Shown here in pieces: positions 25,426-34,060 of a DNA stretch of 64,000 bases; within the stretch, counting starts at the first letter, position 1; the number at the start of each line of letters is the position of its first letter. The translations under genes were made by a program, and so were the position numbers. The DNA lies in contig NZ_JBDQZI010000005.1 in NCBI RefSeq assembly GCF_042920265.1, positions 124,001 to 188,000 on the forward strand, written 5' to 3'. The notes under the pieces are model-generated. The model was not told where the DNA came from, searched no databases, and was given only the letters and a program-made list of their open reading frames with translations. Origin of the DNA: Lysinibacillus_B sp042920265 (GTDB lineage: Bacteria > Bacillota > Bacilli > Bacillales_A > Planococcaceae).

Positions 25426-26364
25426 ATGCCGATTAACATACCGAAAAAATTACCAGCTGGAGATTTACTACGAGAAGAGAAAATCTTCATCATGGAGGAA
25501 GACCGCGCCCGCACGCAACAAATTCGACCACTAAACATTTTAGTTTGCAATTTAATGCCAGAAAAAGAGAAAACAGAATTGCAATTACTACGTTTACTAG
25601 GAAATACACCACTTCAAGTGAATGTGACATTTTTAAATACAGCGACATATGAATCAAAAAATGTATCGAAATCGCATTTACAGCTTTTTTATAAAACATT
25701 TGATGAGGTGAAACATCGTCGATTTGATGGCATGATCATTACAGGTGCACCTGTAGAACGGATGGAATTTGAAGAAGTTATTTATTGGCAGGAAATCGCA
25801 ACGATTATGAACTGGGCGAAAGTCAATGTGACATCGATTATGTACATTTGTTGGGGAGCACAAGCAGCCTTGTATCATCACTTTGGGATCGGGAAATTTG
25901 AGCTACCGAAAAAATGCTCAGGTGTGTATTCACATGTTATTACAGACTTAACGGTTGACTTAGTGCGTGGGTTTAGCGACGAATACGTAGCACCACATTC
26001 CCGCCATACATCTGTTTCGATTGATGAAGTGCGTAATCATAGTGATTTAAAACTGTTAAGCTATTCTGATGATGCGGGTGTATTTATTGTCCAATCTAAA
26101 GATAATAAACACATTATGATTACAGGTCACTTAGAGTACGATGCAACGACATTACGCGATGAATATGTACGCGACATCGCCAAGGACGATAATGTTGAGA
26201 TGCCGGTGAATTATTTCCCGGAGAACGATCCACTAAAAGAGCCTAAAAACACATGGCGTGCACACTCACACTTACTGTTCTACAATTGGCTTAACTACTA
26301 CGTATACCAAGAAACACCGTACAAATGGGACTTCGTTGAAGAAAATATTGAGTTTCATATTTAA
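25426..26364 (+). CDS. metA: Homoserine O-acyltransferase MetA, acetyl-type by Glu111
   Basis: A 312-residue MetA of normal length. It starts MPINIPKKLPAGDLL at ATG 25426 (GGGGG just upstream; the ATG at 25411 is part of that site). The nucleophile Cys142 is in YICWGAQAALYHHFG, and the His/Glu pair is in MITGHLEYD. Residue 111 is Glu, in TGAPVERMEF, where E. coli has Gly. Published work ties Glu111 to acetyl-CoA and Gly111 to succinyl-CoA, so this enzyme should make O-acetylhomoserine. It catalyses the first committed step of methionine synthesis and is controlled by the S-box. Confidence 0.95.
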   Translation: MPINIPKKLPAGDLLREEKIFIMEEDRARTQQIRPLNILVCNLMPEKEKTELQLLRLLGNTPLQVNVTFLNTATYESKNVSKSHLQLFYKTFDEVKHRRFDGMIITGAPVERMEFEEVIYWQEIATIMNWAKVNVTSIMYICWGAQAALYHHFGIGKFELPKKCSGVYSHVITDLTVDLVRGFSDEYVAPHSRHTSVSIDEVRNHSDLKLLSYSDDAGVFIVQSKDNKHIMITGHLEYDATTLRDEYVRDIAKDDNVEMPVNYFPENDPLKEPKNTWRAHSHLLFYNWLNYYVYQETPYKWDFVEENIEFHI

Positions 26365-26368
26365 CACA

Positions 26369-26406
26369 AACCGCATGATTGGGAATTACTCGTCATGCGG
26401 TTTTTT
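26369..26406 (+). terminator. Terminator of metA
   Basis: AACCGCATGA pairs with TCATGCGGTT and is followed by a T run, five bases after the stop codon. Confidence 0.9.
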
Positions 26407-26431
26407 ACGTTTAGTAGAAGGAATCTGCACT

Positions 26432-27175
26432 TTAATCAAAATACCATTTAACCGCATTGGAGTATAAAATTTTATCGGTAGCTTGTTCATCGAATAGCTG
26501 TTGGATTAGTTCAATATCTGAATACTCAAAAGGTCTTTTTGCTCGTGTAGAGGGTAAATCTGTCCCGAACATCAGCGCATCTGGATTCACTTCATAAATC
26601 GATTTTAAGGCATTCGTGACATTTAAGTCTACGCGACCAAAACCAGTAGCTTTGACGTACACCCCTTTATCCACTAGCTTTAGTAAATGTGGCAGTCCTT
26701 CTTCCGATAATCCTAAATGGTCGATTGATATGGCCGGTAATGTTTCAATCGTTGTTGCAATTTCAGGTAACTCTTTTGCATCCATATAAAGTTCACTATG
26801 CCACCCTACTAAATCATAAACCCTTCTAGCGAAGTAATCCAACTTCGATAAGTCTTCTGAACCGCCTCTTTTAATGTTGAAGCGTAATGCCTTTACACCG
26901 TTTGCATGTAAATGAAGTATTTCTTGATCCGTCACTGAAAAAGGTAATTGTGTGACGCCGCAAAATGTGGGCCCCATTTTTTGGAGCGCTGCTAATAAAT
27001 ACTGTTGGTCAAATCCTTGGAATGAACCCGACACAATAGCGCCACCTAATACATTGAAATGAGCTGTTTCATCCTGATAATCTTCAACAACATAACTAGG
27101 AGGCAAATAGCCTTGGTTTTCGGTAATCGGAAAGTCAAAATCAATAATATGAAAATGTGCATCAAAAATTCGCAT
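26432..27175 (-). CDS. Amidohydrolase family protein (Amidohydro_2)
   Basis: A 247-residue TIM-barrel amidohydrolase. The N-terminal metal motif is FDAHFHIIDFDFP. Further conserved blocks are GVKALRFNIKRGG, AISIDHLGLSEE and ALMFGTDLPSTRA, the last with the catalytic-type Asp. The layout is that of Amidohydro_2 proteins such as 2-pyrone-4,6-dicarboxylate lactonase or aminocarboxymuconate decarboxylase. The substrate is not predictable. An AAGGGGTATT site precedes the ATG. It is convergent with metA and monocistronic. Confidence 0.85.
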   Translation of the reverse strand: MRIFDAHFHIIDFDFPITENQGYLPPSYVVEDYQDETAHFNVLGGAIVSGSFQGFDQQYLLAALQKMGPTFCGVTQLPFSVTDQEILHLHANGVKALRFNIKRGGSEDLSKLDYFARRVYDLVGWHSELYMDAKELPEIATTIETLPAISIDHLGLSEEGLPHLLKLVDKGVYVKATGFGRVDLNVTNALKSIYEVNPDALMFGTDLPSTRAKRPFEYSDIELIQQLFDEQATDKILYSNAVKWYFD

Positions 27176-27600
27176 AACAATACCCCTTTCTTTTCCTTAA
27201 CATATCAAAGAAGGTGTATAAAGAAAATTACGGGTTATTAATGCAAGTGCATTAATATATCTTATCGAATGAACTGAAACATATTCATTTCATAATATAG
27301 AGATAAGCATGAAAAATTTTTAAAAAGGATGATGAATATTTCGGTAGTGAGCACAGTTTTGTCTCTTCGTCAAGGAAGAATGCCTGACAGCTTGGATGAT
27401 TCCTTAGACATTGATCGCTGGGAGAATGACGGGGGGAGCTGTCCGAGGACAAGGTATAGCCGCGGTCATGACTGAAAAGTTGGGAGGAGCTTGAGCTAAA
27501 GAGGGAGGCGAGCAGTCTCTCTCTTTCAAAGAGGTTCTGGCTATTTCAAAAAAACGATACAATCTATGCTATACTCAAGTAGTACAGAAGGGGGATACAT
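27176..27600. other. Intergenic region with a GC-richer block
   Basis: 27321-27540 is GC-richer than its flanks. A 47-codon frame starts at ATG 27332, preceded by AAAAAGGATG, and contains LSLRQGRMPDSLDDSLDIDR. It ends early, while a second frame continues as GQGIAAVMTEKLGGA. It may be a decayed small gene or repeat. I do not recognise a family. Confidence 0.4.
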
Positions 27601-27708
27601 ATGACAACTTCATTTTTAATTATTTTCCCAGTTGCATTTGCCGTTTTTGTTGTGGCGTCTGCATTTGCATTTTATAAATTCCGCCACTTTTTCTCCCGTG
27701 AACAATAA
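27601..27708 (+). CDS. 35-residue single-span membrane peptide
   Basis: A 35-codon gene with a strong GAAGGGGGAT site before its ATG, a possible -10 TATACT near 27563, and its own terminator. The peptide is MTTSFLIIFPVAFAVFVVAS followed by a short hydrophobic and basic tail FYKFRHFFSREQ. It forms one membrane helix with a charged C-terminus. The function is unknown. The promoter, ribosome site and terminator together argue that it is real. Confidence 0.75.
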   Translation: MTTSFLIIFPVAFAVFVVASAFAFYKFRHFFSREQ

Positions 27709-27709
27709 A

Positions 27710-27747
27710 AGAAGGTAGCACTCACTTTTGAGGCTACCTTCTTTTTA
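27710..27747. terminator. Bidirectional terminator, peptide gene and convergent gene
   Basis: AGAAGGTAGC pairs perfectly with GCTACCTTCT, followed by Ts. On the other strand it overlaps the end of the gene at 27745-28095. Confidence 0.85.
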
Positions 27748-28095
27748 TATTAGTTTTGTAAGTAAAGCTTGGGCAGGTGCAGCGTCTGCTTCGCCATTGT
27801 TTGCTGCTTTCATCAGCAATTTACGGAACTGATTTTTCATCTCTGCTGTTAGTGCGTCCTTATCAAACAGATCAAATTTACATTTATGAAGGGGGATCGT
27901 ATCGGATTCACTAAATCCATCCTCGTAAAATAAATTCCACGTGATGTACTCGCCGTCATCATCGATACCAACAGAGCAAGTAAGTAAAAAGCTTTCAGCG
28001 GTTCCTTCCGCTACTACTTCCTCATAAAAATCTTCATCGTCCAGTAATTGGTCCTCTAACTGCTCATAAGCTGTTGTTGTTGTAATCGTAATCAT
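27745..28095 (-). CDS. Hypothetical acidic protein
   Basis: A 116-residue soluble protein I do not recognise, very acidic at the N-terminus (YEQLEDQLLDDEDFYEEVVA). The middle ITWNLFYEDGFSESDTIP suggests beta strands. The start at 28095 (MITITTTTAYE) is preferred over the upstream ATG because AGAGGAG lies 8 bases before it. It ends 62 bases after the start region of the convergent terminator, and may share it. It is transcribed after the YczE-like gene. Confidence 0.7.
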   Translation of the reverse strand: MITITTTTAYEQLEDQLLDDEDFYEEVVAEGTAESFLLTCSVGIDDDGEYITWNLFYEDGFSESDTIPLHKCKFDLFDKDALTAEMKNQFRKLLMKAANNGEADAAPAQALLTKLI

Positions 28096-28156
28096 CTTTT
28101 CAACTCCTCTGTTTGCATTATAACAGGGGATGTAGATTTTCACCTAGTTTAACTAA

Positions 28157-28786
28157 TTAGTTATAAACAGAGCTTTCCGTACCAGTTGCAGCGTAAAATA
28201 ACTTTTCGTTTACTTTCAGTGCCCATTGCACAATCGGACCGAGTCCAAAAGACATAATGATCGTGCCGATTCCAATCGGACCACCAAGTAAGAAGCCTGT
28301 AATCGCTACTATGATTTCCATCGTCGTACGAGCTCGACCGACACTCCAGCCAAGCTTATGTGAGAGGAGTAACATTAATGCATCACGTGGGCCAATCCCT
28401 AAGTTTGCTACAATATACATGCCACAACCGAAGCCAAGCAGTAATAGACCGATACAAAAAGCAATTAATTGCGGGAAGAACCCGTTTAGCGTCGGTAACA
28501 TGGCATTGAAAATATCAATGAAAATACCAGCTAAAAACATATCTAAAAATGTCCCGATTTTCGGTAATCGTTTCATAAACACGGAGTCAATCGTTAAAAT
28601 GATTAAACCAATGATAATCGACCATGTCCCAATCGTTAAACCGAACGTATCTGCCAGCCCGATATGGAGTACATCCCAAGAGCCAACCCCCAGCGATTTC
28701 GCTTTAATCGTTAATGTTATGCCAAATGATAATAGAAGTATCCCCAGTAAAAAAAATGCACTGCGCCAATAAATATGTCTTTCCAT
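28157..28786 (-). CDS. YczE/YyaS/YitT-type membrane protein
   Basis: A 209-residue membrane protein with five or six spans. FFLLGILLLSFGITLTIKAK, LGVGSWDVLHIGLADTFGLT, and ANLGIGPRDALMLLLSHKLG match the YczE/YyaS/YitT family, in which the two GxGxxD loops repeat. The family's transport or regulatory role is not established. It probably heads an operon with the acidic protein gene, which starts 61 bases downstream. Confidence 0.85.
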   Translation of the reverse strand: MERHIYWRSAFFLLGILLLSFGITLTIKAKSLGVGSWDVLHIGLADTFGLTIGTWSIIIGLIILTIDSVFMKRLPKIGTFLDMFLAGIFIDIFNAMLPTLNGFFPQLIAFCIGLLLLGFGCGMYIVANLGIGPRDALMLLLSHKLGWSVGRARTTMEIIVAITGFLLGGPIGIGTIIMSFGLGPIVQWALKVNEKLFYAATGTESSVYN

Positions 28787-28924
28787 CGTATCCCTCTATT
28801 TCTCTGTTGTACAAATGATTCTAAGATGCCACACATTATTATAGCGAAAGAAGGGGGGAAACCGCTTTTTTCTGCTAATTCCCAAAATAAAGACTTTATT
28901 CTTCAACACGCTATATTGGTGGGG

Positions 28925-28985
28925 CGTCAGATTTATGTGGATTTATAACGGGAAGTAAAGAAATATCCCCGAACGACGCTTTGGA
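28925..28985 (+). repeat. 60-bp direct repeat, copy 1
   Basis: It begins CGTCAGATTTATGTGGATTT and ends AACGACGCTTTGG. It matches the copy at 29125 at about 53 of 61 positions. The ends GCGTC and GACGC could pair. Confidence 0.75.
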
Positions 28986-29124
28986 AATAGTATTGTTTAA
29001 CTTGTGTTCAACAATCGGGAAACGCAACCTTTTATTATGAAATAAGTCAGATTACACAATGAAGTATTATCAGTTTATTACTTTGTATTTTTAGCTATGG
29101 AATATCAAAGATGTAAATGGAGTC

Positions 29125-29184
29125 CGTCAGATTTATGCGGATTTACAACGGTAAGTAAAAAAAATATTCCCAACGACGCTTTGG
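29125..29184 (+). repeat. 60-bp direct repeat, copy 2
   Basis: It begins CGTCAGATTTATGCGGATTT and ends AACGACGCTTTGG, 200 bases after copy 1 in the same orientation. Confidence 0.75.
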
Positions 29185-29233
29185 TAACTTTATATTTGCA
29201 AATTCAGTTATACTTTTATAAACGGGGGTGACT

Positions 29234-29455
29234 ATGTTGAAAAATAGTAAACTGATTCTTTCCTTTACATTAGTATTTACAGGAATTATATTTACCAGTT
29301 CTATATTGGTAGCTTCTGCTAGTTATATCAATAACAAGGAAATCAATTCTTTGACAAACAAATGCTATCAAAATAATGGGGTACCTACTTTAGACATTAA
29401 CAACGAACTTACAAACAATTACTCTTTTGAATGCAACAAAATTCAATTTAATTAA
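29234..29455 (+). CDS. Small secreted protein with two Cys
   Basis: A 73-residue protein. ATG 29234 follows a GGGGGTG site by 5 bases. Residues 1-32 form a signal peptide or membrane anchor (LILSFTLVFTGIIFTSSILV). The mature part is about 40 residues, with Cys in NKCYQNNG and FECNK, about 25 residues apart, which could form one disulfide outside the cell. I do not recognise a family. It sits between the 60-bp direct repeats and a dispersed 78-bp repeat, so it may belong to an accessory element. Confidence 0.65.
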   Translation: MLKNSKLILSFTLVFTGIIFTSSILVASASYINNKEINSLTNKCYQNNGVPTLDINNELTNNYSFECNKIQFN

Positions 29456-29495
29456 TTCAGAAAAACTTATATGTTTATACAAATCCATACAAGAT

Positions 29496-29573
29496 AACGT
29501 TCCGAAATCAAAGTTTGGAACTACACCAAAAAAGCTACGAATCCTTGTGAAATCAACGGTTTCGTGGCTTTTC
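29496..29573 (+). repeat. Dispersed 78-bp repeat, copy A (with terminator-like hairpin)
   Basis: It runs from AACGTTCC through AAAGTTTGGAACTACAC to ATCAACGGTTTCGTGGCTTT. The same sequence, with scattered changes, lies inverted at 44168-44245. AGCTACGAA pairs with TTTCGTGGCT inside it, followed by Ts, so it may act as a terminator for the small gene before it. Confidence 0.75.
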
Positions 29574-30183
29574 CTATGAACATTATTTATACAGCTTTTT
29601 ATGTAGGAAGCGCAAATACTGGATACATCGATATATACACGATTATGGCTTGCCTTTTAATATGCATAAAATGGTTTATATTTCTTAGCGTTATCAATCC
29701 GCATTTACCCCTATTGGAAATACATTTCAATCAACGAGCAAACCCCTTTATCAAACATTCCACTAAAAAAATCACGCTGATAGAAAAGATGTTATCTCAT
29801 TAAAAATCTATATTCCTAAATGAAAACCTCATACATTGATTCTTTATCCTCTTTAATTTTTATAAAAATAAGAATAAATGTTGATTTTTAGTTATATATA
29901 ACTATAATAGAGTAAAATGGTTGAAGTGATGAACACCGTTTTATGTAGGTGATTGAATGGATGTAAGCTAGTAGTGAAACACCTTCATATCGCTACTATA
30001 GGGGATTATGTTGGTTTTTTTGCACTCCTTATTACTATACGAAAAGACCCTTGGAACTTCTAATTATTTATAGTTAAAAATACCTAATTCCAGAACAACT
30101 TCAAGTCTACTAACCGAATAGAAATACGAAATGGAATGTATGTATGCAAGTAAAAAAATAATATTATGTAAAGGTGGGGAAAA
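29574..30183. other. Intergenic region upstream of the soluble chemoreceptor
   Basis: A weak 79-codon frame at 29564-29803 begins inside the hairpin and is not convincing. The rest is AT-rich leader DNA with one good promoter. Confidence 0.5.
29881..29908 (+). promoter_or_regulatory. SigA-type promoter with palindromic spacer
   Basis: TTGATT at 29881-29886, a 16-base spacer, and TATAAT at 29903-29908. The perfect 16-bp palindrome TAGTTATATATAACTA at 29889-29904 fills the spacer, a classic repressor position. The next gene is the chemoreceptor at 30184. Confidence 0.6.
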
Positions 30184-31911
30184 ATGGTCTTCTTCATAAA
30201 TAAATCTAACAAATGGGATCAATATGTAAATGCTTCAGAAACAGACTTACCTAAAGTGGGGGAGCGAGCGAAGGAGCGCTTATCGTTCTTAGGTGTTGAC
30301 CAAGAAACGCTTAATAGGGTAAAACAATCAGCGAATATATTAGCTCCTTTTAAAAAGGAAATAATCGATAAATTTTACGGAAGAATACAATCTGAACATA
30401 TATTTAATCAACTGATTGCGCAACACGCCACAGTCGATCGTCTGAGAGAGAAAATCGAACAATATATCGATCAATTTTTAGAAGCGGAAGTCGATCAGCA
30501 TTATATCGTGACGCGAATAAAAATAGGGGAGTACAATAGTCGAATCAATTTGACAGCAGAAAATTTTGTCGCTGCACATGATTTATTGATGCAGATAATG
30601 ACTACAATTTTAATGGAAAAACTACACCGTCATCCTCAGCGTATGATAGAATGCGTGGTTGCTGTACAAAAGCTAGCAGCCTATGACAAACAATTAATCG
30701 TTGAAGTATATATGGAAAATACGTTTAAATACTTTTTAAACGAAGTATCTGACATGTTAAATGAGATGATGAGTTTAGATACAATCAAACAACTGCTTTC
30801 AAACATGCAGAAAAAGATAGATGAGACCCATAGTGTAACTGCCGCAACTGAAGAAATGAGTGCTTCTATACAGGGGGTAGCAAATTATGCAGTTGAAGTA
30901 GCAGAAGGAACAGATGAGGCGGTTCATTCAGCGGAAGAAAGCGGGAAAGTTGTAGATGAAACGATGGAAGATATAAGGCGAGTCGGTCATGTATATGGAA
31001 AAATTGTAAAGAATGTGGAACAACTGAATCAAGAAATTGACTATACACAGGATATTGTGAGAATCATTAAAGAAATCGCGGATCAAACCAATTTATTAGC
31101 GCTAAACGCATCGATTGAAGCGGCTCGTGCAGGAGAGCATGGGCGTGGTTTTTCAGTAGTTGCTTCAGAGGTGAGAAAGCTGTCGGAGCATACGAAGGAA
31201 CAAATTGTGAAGATCATTGCTAATATGGAGTCATTGCAAAATGTCTCTTTAGAAGTCATTGAAGGGATTGGCCAAACGGAAAAATTAGTTGAAAAGAGTG
31301 TTGTAGGGGCGGAAAGTGCAAGTGAAGCATTAATCAGTATCGTTGAAATGATGAAAGGAATTAATGAATCAACCTCCCAAATAGCAGCGATGAGTGAAGA
31401 GCAAACGGCTACGATTGTGGACATCGCTTCGAGAAATGCGAGTATTTACGATAATAGTGTGGAATCACAAGAAATATCAAAACGAACAGCAAAAACATTT
31501 TTTGAAATTAGTAATAAAATGGATACGTACCGCAAGAAATTTTTAAATATTAATGTGAAACTAACGTCAAAAGATATTTTAAAAGTGGCGAAAACGGATC
31601 ATTTGCTATGGAAATGGCGAGTGTATAACTTAATTTTAGGCATAGGGACGATCGACTCAAAAGAAACGATTTCTCATAAAGAATGTAGGCTAGGGAAATG
31701 GTATTACGGAGATTTACCTGAGCATGTGAAAAGCAAAAAAGCATTTAAAGACTTGGAACAACCGCATATGCAAGTACATCAAAGTGCTCAACTGGCAGTG
31801 AAATGTTTTGAAATGCATGATCCTATAGGAATAGAGAAAGCTTTTGAAGAATTAGAGAAATATTCCGAAATTGTTTTGAATTTATTAACAGATTTAGAGA
31901 AGGAACTTTAG
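30184..31911 (+). CDS. Soluble chemoreceptor: globin-like sensor, MCP signalling, CZB
   Basis: A 575-residue methyl-accepting protein without membrane helices. Residues about 10-180 match the HemAT-type protoglobin sensor (FYGRIQSEHIFNQLIAQHAT and VDRLREKIEQYIDQFL), but the proximal haem His position is Asn118, in IGEYNSRINLT. The MCP signalling hairpin centres on IADQTNLLALNASIEAARAG. The last 110 residues form a CZB zinc-binding domain: DHLLWKWRVYN, ECRLGKWYYGD, and two His in PHMQVHQSA. CZB domains sense zinc or hypochlorous acid. Haem binding is doubtful. The start has a GGTGGGG site. Confidence 0.85.
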   Translation: MVFFINKSNKWDQYVNASETDLPKVGERAKERLSFLGVDQETLNRVKQSANILAPFKKEIIDKFYGRIQSEHIFNQLIAQHATVDRLREKIEQYIDQFLEAEVDQHYIVTRIKIGEYNSRINLTAENFVAAHDLLMQIMTTILMEKLHRHPQRMIECVVAVQKLAAYDKQLIVEVYMENTFKYFLNEVSDMLNEMMSLDTIKQLLSNMQKKIDETHSVTAATEEMSASIQGVANYAVEVAEGTDEAVHSAEESGKVVDETMEDIRRVGHVYGKIVKNVEQLNQEIDYTQDIVRIIKEIADQTNLLALNASIEAARAGEHGRGFSVVASEVRKLSEHTKEQIVKIIANMESLQNVSLEVIEGIGQTEKLVEKSVVGAESASEALISIVEMMKGINESTSQIAAMSEEQTATIVDIASRNASIYDNSVESQEISKRTAKTFFEISNKMDTYRKKFLNINVKLTSKDILKVAKTDHLLWKWRVYNLILGIGTIDSKETISHKECRLGKWYYGDLPEHVKSKKAFKDLEQPHMQVHQSAQLAVKCFEMHDPIGIEKAFEELEKYSEIVLNLLTDLEKEL

Positions 31912-31922
31912 TAACAAATAGA

Positions 31923-31961
31923 AGCGCAATAACCCTTATATTGTTAGGATTATTGCGCTTT
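31923..31961 (+). terminator. Terminator of the soluble chemoreceptor gene
   Basis: AGCGCAATAA pairs perfectly with TTATTGCGCT; the T tract is short. It may also serve the convergent gene. Confidence 0.75.
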
Positions 31962-31998
31962 CATAATGCTATCTTATTTGTATGTTTAATGGTAATGG

Positions 31999-33969
31999 CT
32001 ATAGTTTATATTGTTTGACTAATGCATCTAGTTCTGTAGCAAGAGTAGCTAGTTGCTCTGTTCCTCTTGATACTTCTTTAATTAATGTACTGGATTGGAC
32101 TGCTGTTGCCGCTGTTTCTTGAACACCAGCTGATGCCTCTTGTGTAATGGCATTGATTTCTTCAATAGACGCATTGATTTCTTGTCCTTCTTCCGCCATG
32201 CCCTGGACATTTTGCATCATACGCATTACATGATTCGCTACTTGTTGCATCGCTTCGTTAATAGATATAAATGTTTCTGTCGTTTTTTGTAATTGAGCGG
32301 ATCCTTCTTGTACTTTGCTAAATCCAGTAGCTAAGGACGTATTGACGTTTTTGGAATCTTGTTGAATCGTTTGGACAATCGTTGTAATTTCATCTACGGA
32401 ACTTGCTACTTGTTCTGCTAATTTCCGCACTTCTTCTGCTACGACAGCAAAGCCTTTTCCGTGTTCACCAGCACGCGCCGCTTCGATCGATGCATTGAGC
32501 GCCAACAAATTTGTTTGATCAGCTACAGCTTTAATGATAGAGACAAAGGAAGAAATATCTTGTGCTTGGTCGTCTAGTTTTTTCATTTTCTCCATCGAAT
32601 CTTCGACAATTTGATAAATGGACTGCATTTGTTCGTTCGAATGGGTGATGAGTGTTCGTCCTTCATCTGCTAAAGCGACAACTTCAGCAGTCCCTTGCTG
32701 CAATTCATTTGCATGGTTACTTGTATCTTGTAGTTTCCAAGCATAGTCATTCATAATCGTCGATAATTCCGTTGTTGCATGAATTTGGTTTTCTGTTCCC
32801 GCTGCGAGTTCTTCCATCGTGTTGGCTATTTGTGTAGCCCCTGTAGCTACTTCTTTTGATGCGGAAGATAATTCGTCGCTATAAGAAGATACTTCTGTCG
32901 CCGTTGTTGCTACTTCGGTAAGCGTCTGTTTTAAGCTATGTTGGAAGTGTTGTATGCTTTCGATTAAATCGCCCACTTCATCCTCTTGCTTTTTGAGCGT
33001 TAGGTGATTTCGTAAGTCACCTGTTGCTAATATAGTCATTTGTTTAGAAACGGCTTTCACCGGATTGGAAATCGAGCGACTAAATAAAATAGAAATAACC
33101 ACAACGACAATCGTTGTGACAATTAATAAAATGGTTGCTACGATAAAAATTTGTTTTTTCGTATCTGCAATCACTGAAGTGTCTTGACTAATATGTATCA
33201 TACCAATAATGTTCGTATTTGTTGGATCGTACATCGGCATATACGTTTCAATCATTGAGTCATTGTGCATACGTACAAGTTCACCGTTTTGAATAGAAGG
33301 GACTATTGTATTGTTTTGTAATGTTTGACCGAGATGTTGTTCTTCGGAAGATACAACAATTGTCTGTTCTTCGTTATATAAATTAATCGTAGTATTCGGT
33401 AGTAATTCCTGCAGTTCTTTTACAAAAGTATCATCCAAGCCTGTTTGGAGTGTCCCGATGATTTGATCATCGTGAACAAGTGGCATAAATGCTCGAACAG
33501 ATAATCCGCTACTACCAAATTCAAAGCCAGCAGTCGATTGACCCGTTAATGTAGACTGAATCGCAGGTAAATTACTTTTATCGTCACCGTATTTCTCTGG
33601 ATTATGCCCGCGCAGCATCACGATTCCGTTTTGATCGCCCACTTCAAAAACCGTTATGCCATGTTCCGTTTGTAAACGCTCATACATAGGGATTAATGTT
33701 TGTTGAATTTGTGTGCGATCCCCTGAAGCAAAAGCATTTAACACCGCTTCATCTTCTGCGTATAGCGCGGAAAGAGTTAAAAGTTTATTTGCTGTCGCTT
33801 CGAAATGTGTTTTCACTGTCTGTTCCACTTCTATTTGCTGACTTTCACTCATGGCATTTAAACTATTTGCAGAAGTGAAAAATAAAATGGTAACGGTCAT
33901 TCCTAATGCAATGAGAGTGACAGATAAAAATACAGCGACTAACTTTTTGTTTAATGTATTAAATTGCAT
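31999..33969 (-). CDS. Membrane chemoreceptor with Cache-type sensor
   Basis: A 656-residue methyl-accepting protein. One membrane helix (residues about 10-32) is followed by a roughly 250-residue extracellular sensor that looks like a double-Cache domain (ITVFEVGDQNGIVMLRGHNP and AGFEFGSSGLSVRAFMPLVH). A second helix (IFIVATILLIVTTIVVVVIS) precedes a HAMP linker (SISNPVKAVSKQMTILATGD) and the signalling domain with VADQTNLLALNASIEAARAG. The ligand is unknown; Cache sensors often bind amino or organic acids. It is convergent with the soluble receptor gene. Confidence 0.9.
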   Translation of the reverse strand: MQFNTLNKKLVAVFLSVTLIALGMTVTILFFTSANSLNAMSESQQIEVEQTVKTHFEATANKLLTLSALYAEDEAVLNAFASGDRTQIQQTLIPMYERLQTEHGITVFEVGDQNGIVMLRGHNPEKYGDDKSNLPAIQSTLTGQSTAGFEFGSSGLSVRAFMPLVHDDQIIGTLQTGLDDTFVKELQELLPNTTINLYNEEQTIVVSSEEQHLGQTLQNNTIVPSIQNGELVRMHNDSMIETYMPMYDPTNTNIIGMIHISQDTSVIADTKKQIFIVATILLIVTTIVVVVISILFSRSISNPVKAVSKQMTILATGDLRNHLTLKKQEDEVGDLIESIQHFQHSLKQTLTEVATTATEVSSYSDELSSASKEVATGATQIANTMEELAAGTENQIHATTELSTIMNDYAWKLQDTSNHANELQQGTAEVVALADEGRTLITHSNEQMQSIYQIVEDSMEKMKKLDDQAQDISSFVSIIKAVADQTNLLALNASIEAARAGEHGKGFAVVAEEVRKLAEQVASSVDEITTIVQTIQQDSKNVNTSLATGFSKVQEGSAQLQKTTETFISINEAMQQVANHVMRMMQNVQGMAEEGQEINASIEEINAITQEASAGVQETAATAVQSSTLIKEVSRGTEQLATLATELDALVKQYKL

Positions 33970-34060
33970 AAGTACTCCTTTCTAAACAATCCTTTCCAAT
34001 ATAACATAAATATAGTCCATTTCGTCTATAGGTTTTGTTTGAAAGCGAAAAAATAAGTAT

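Larger units (their letters stand above)
28787..29233. other. Intergenic region carrying a direct repeat pair
   Basis: No gene seen. It holds two copies of a 60-bp repeat, listed separately. Confidence 0.6.

Noticed and set aside
29564..29803. 79-codon frame after the dispersed repeat
   Set aside because: It begins inside the hairpin, has no ribosome site, and its composition looks non-coding.
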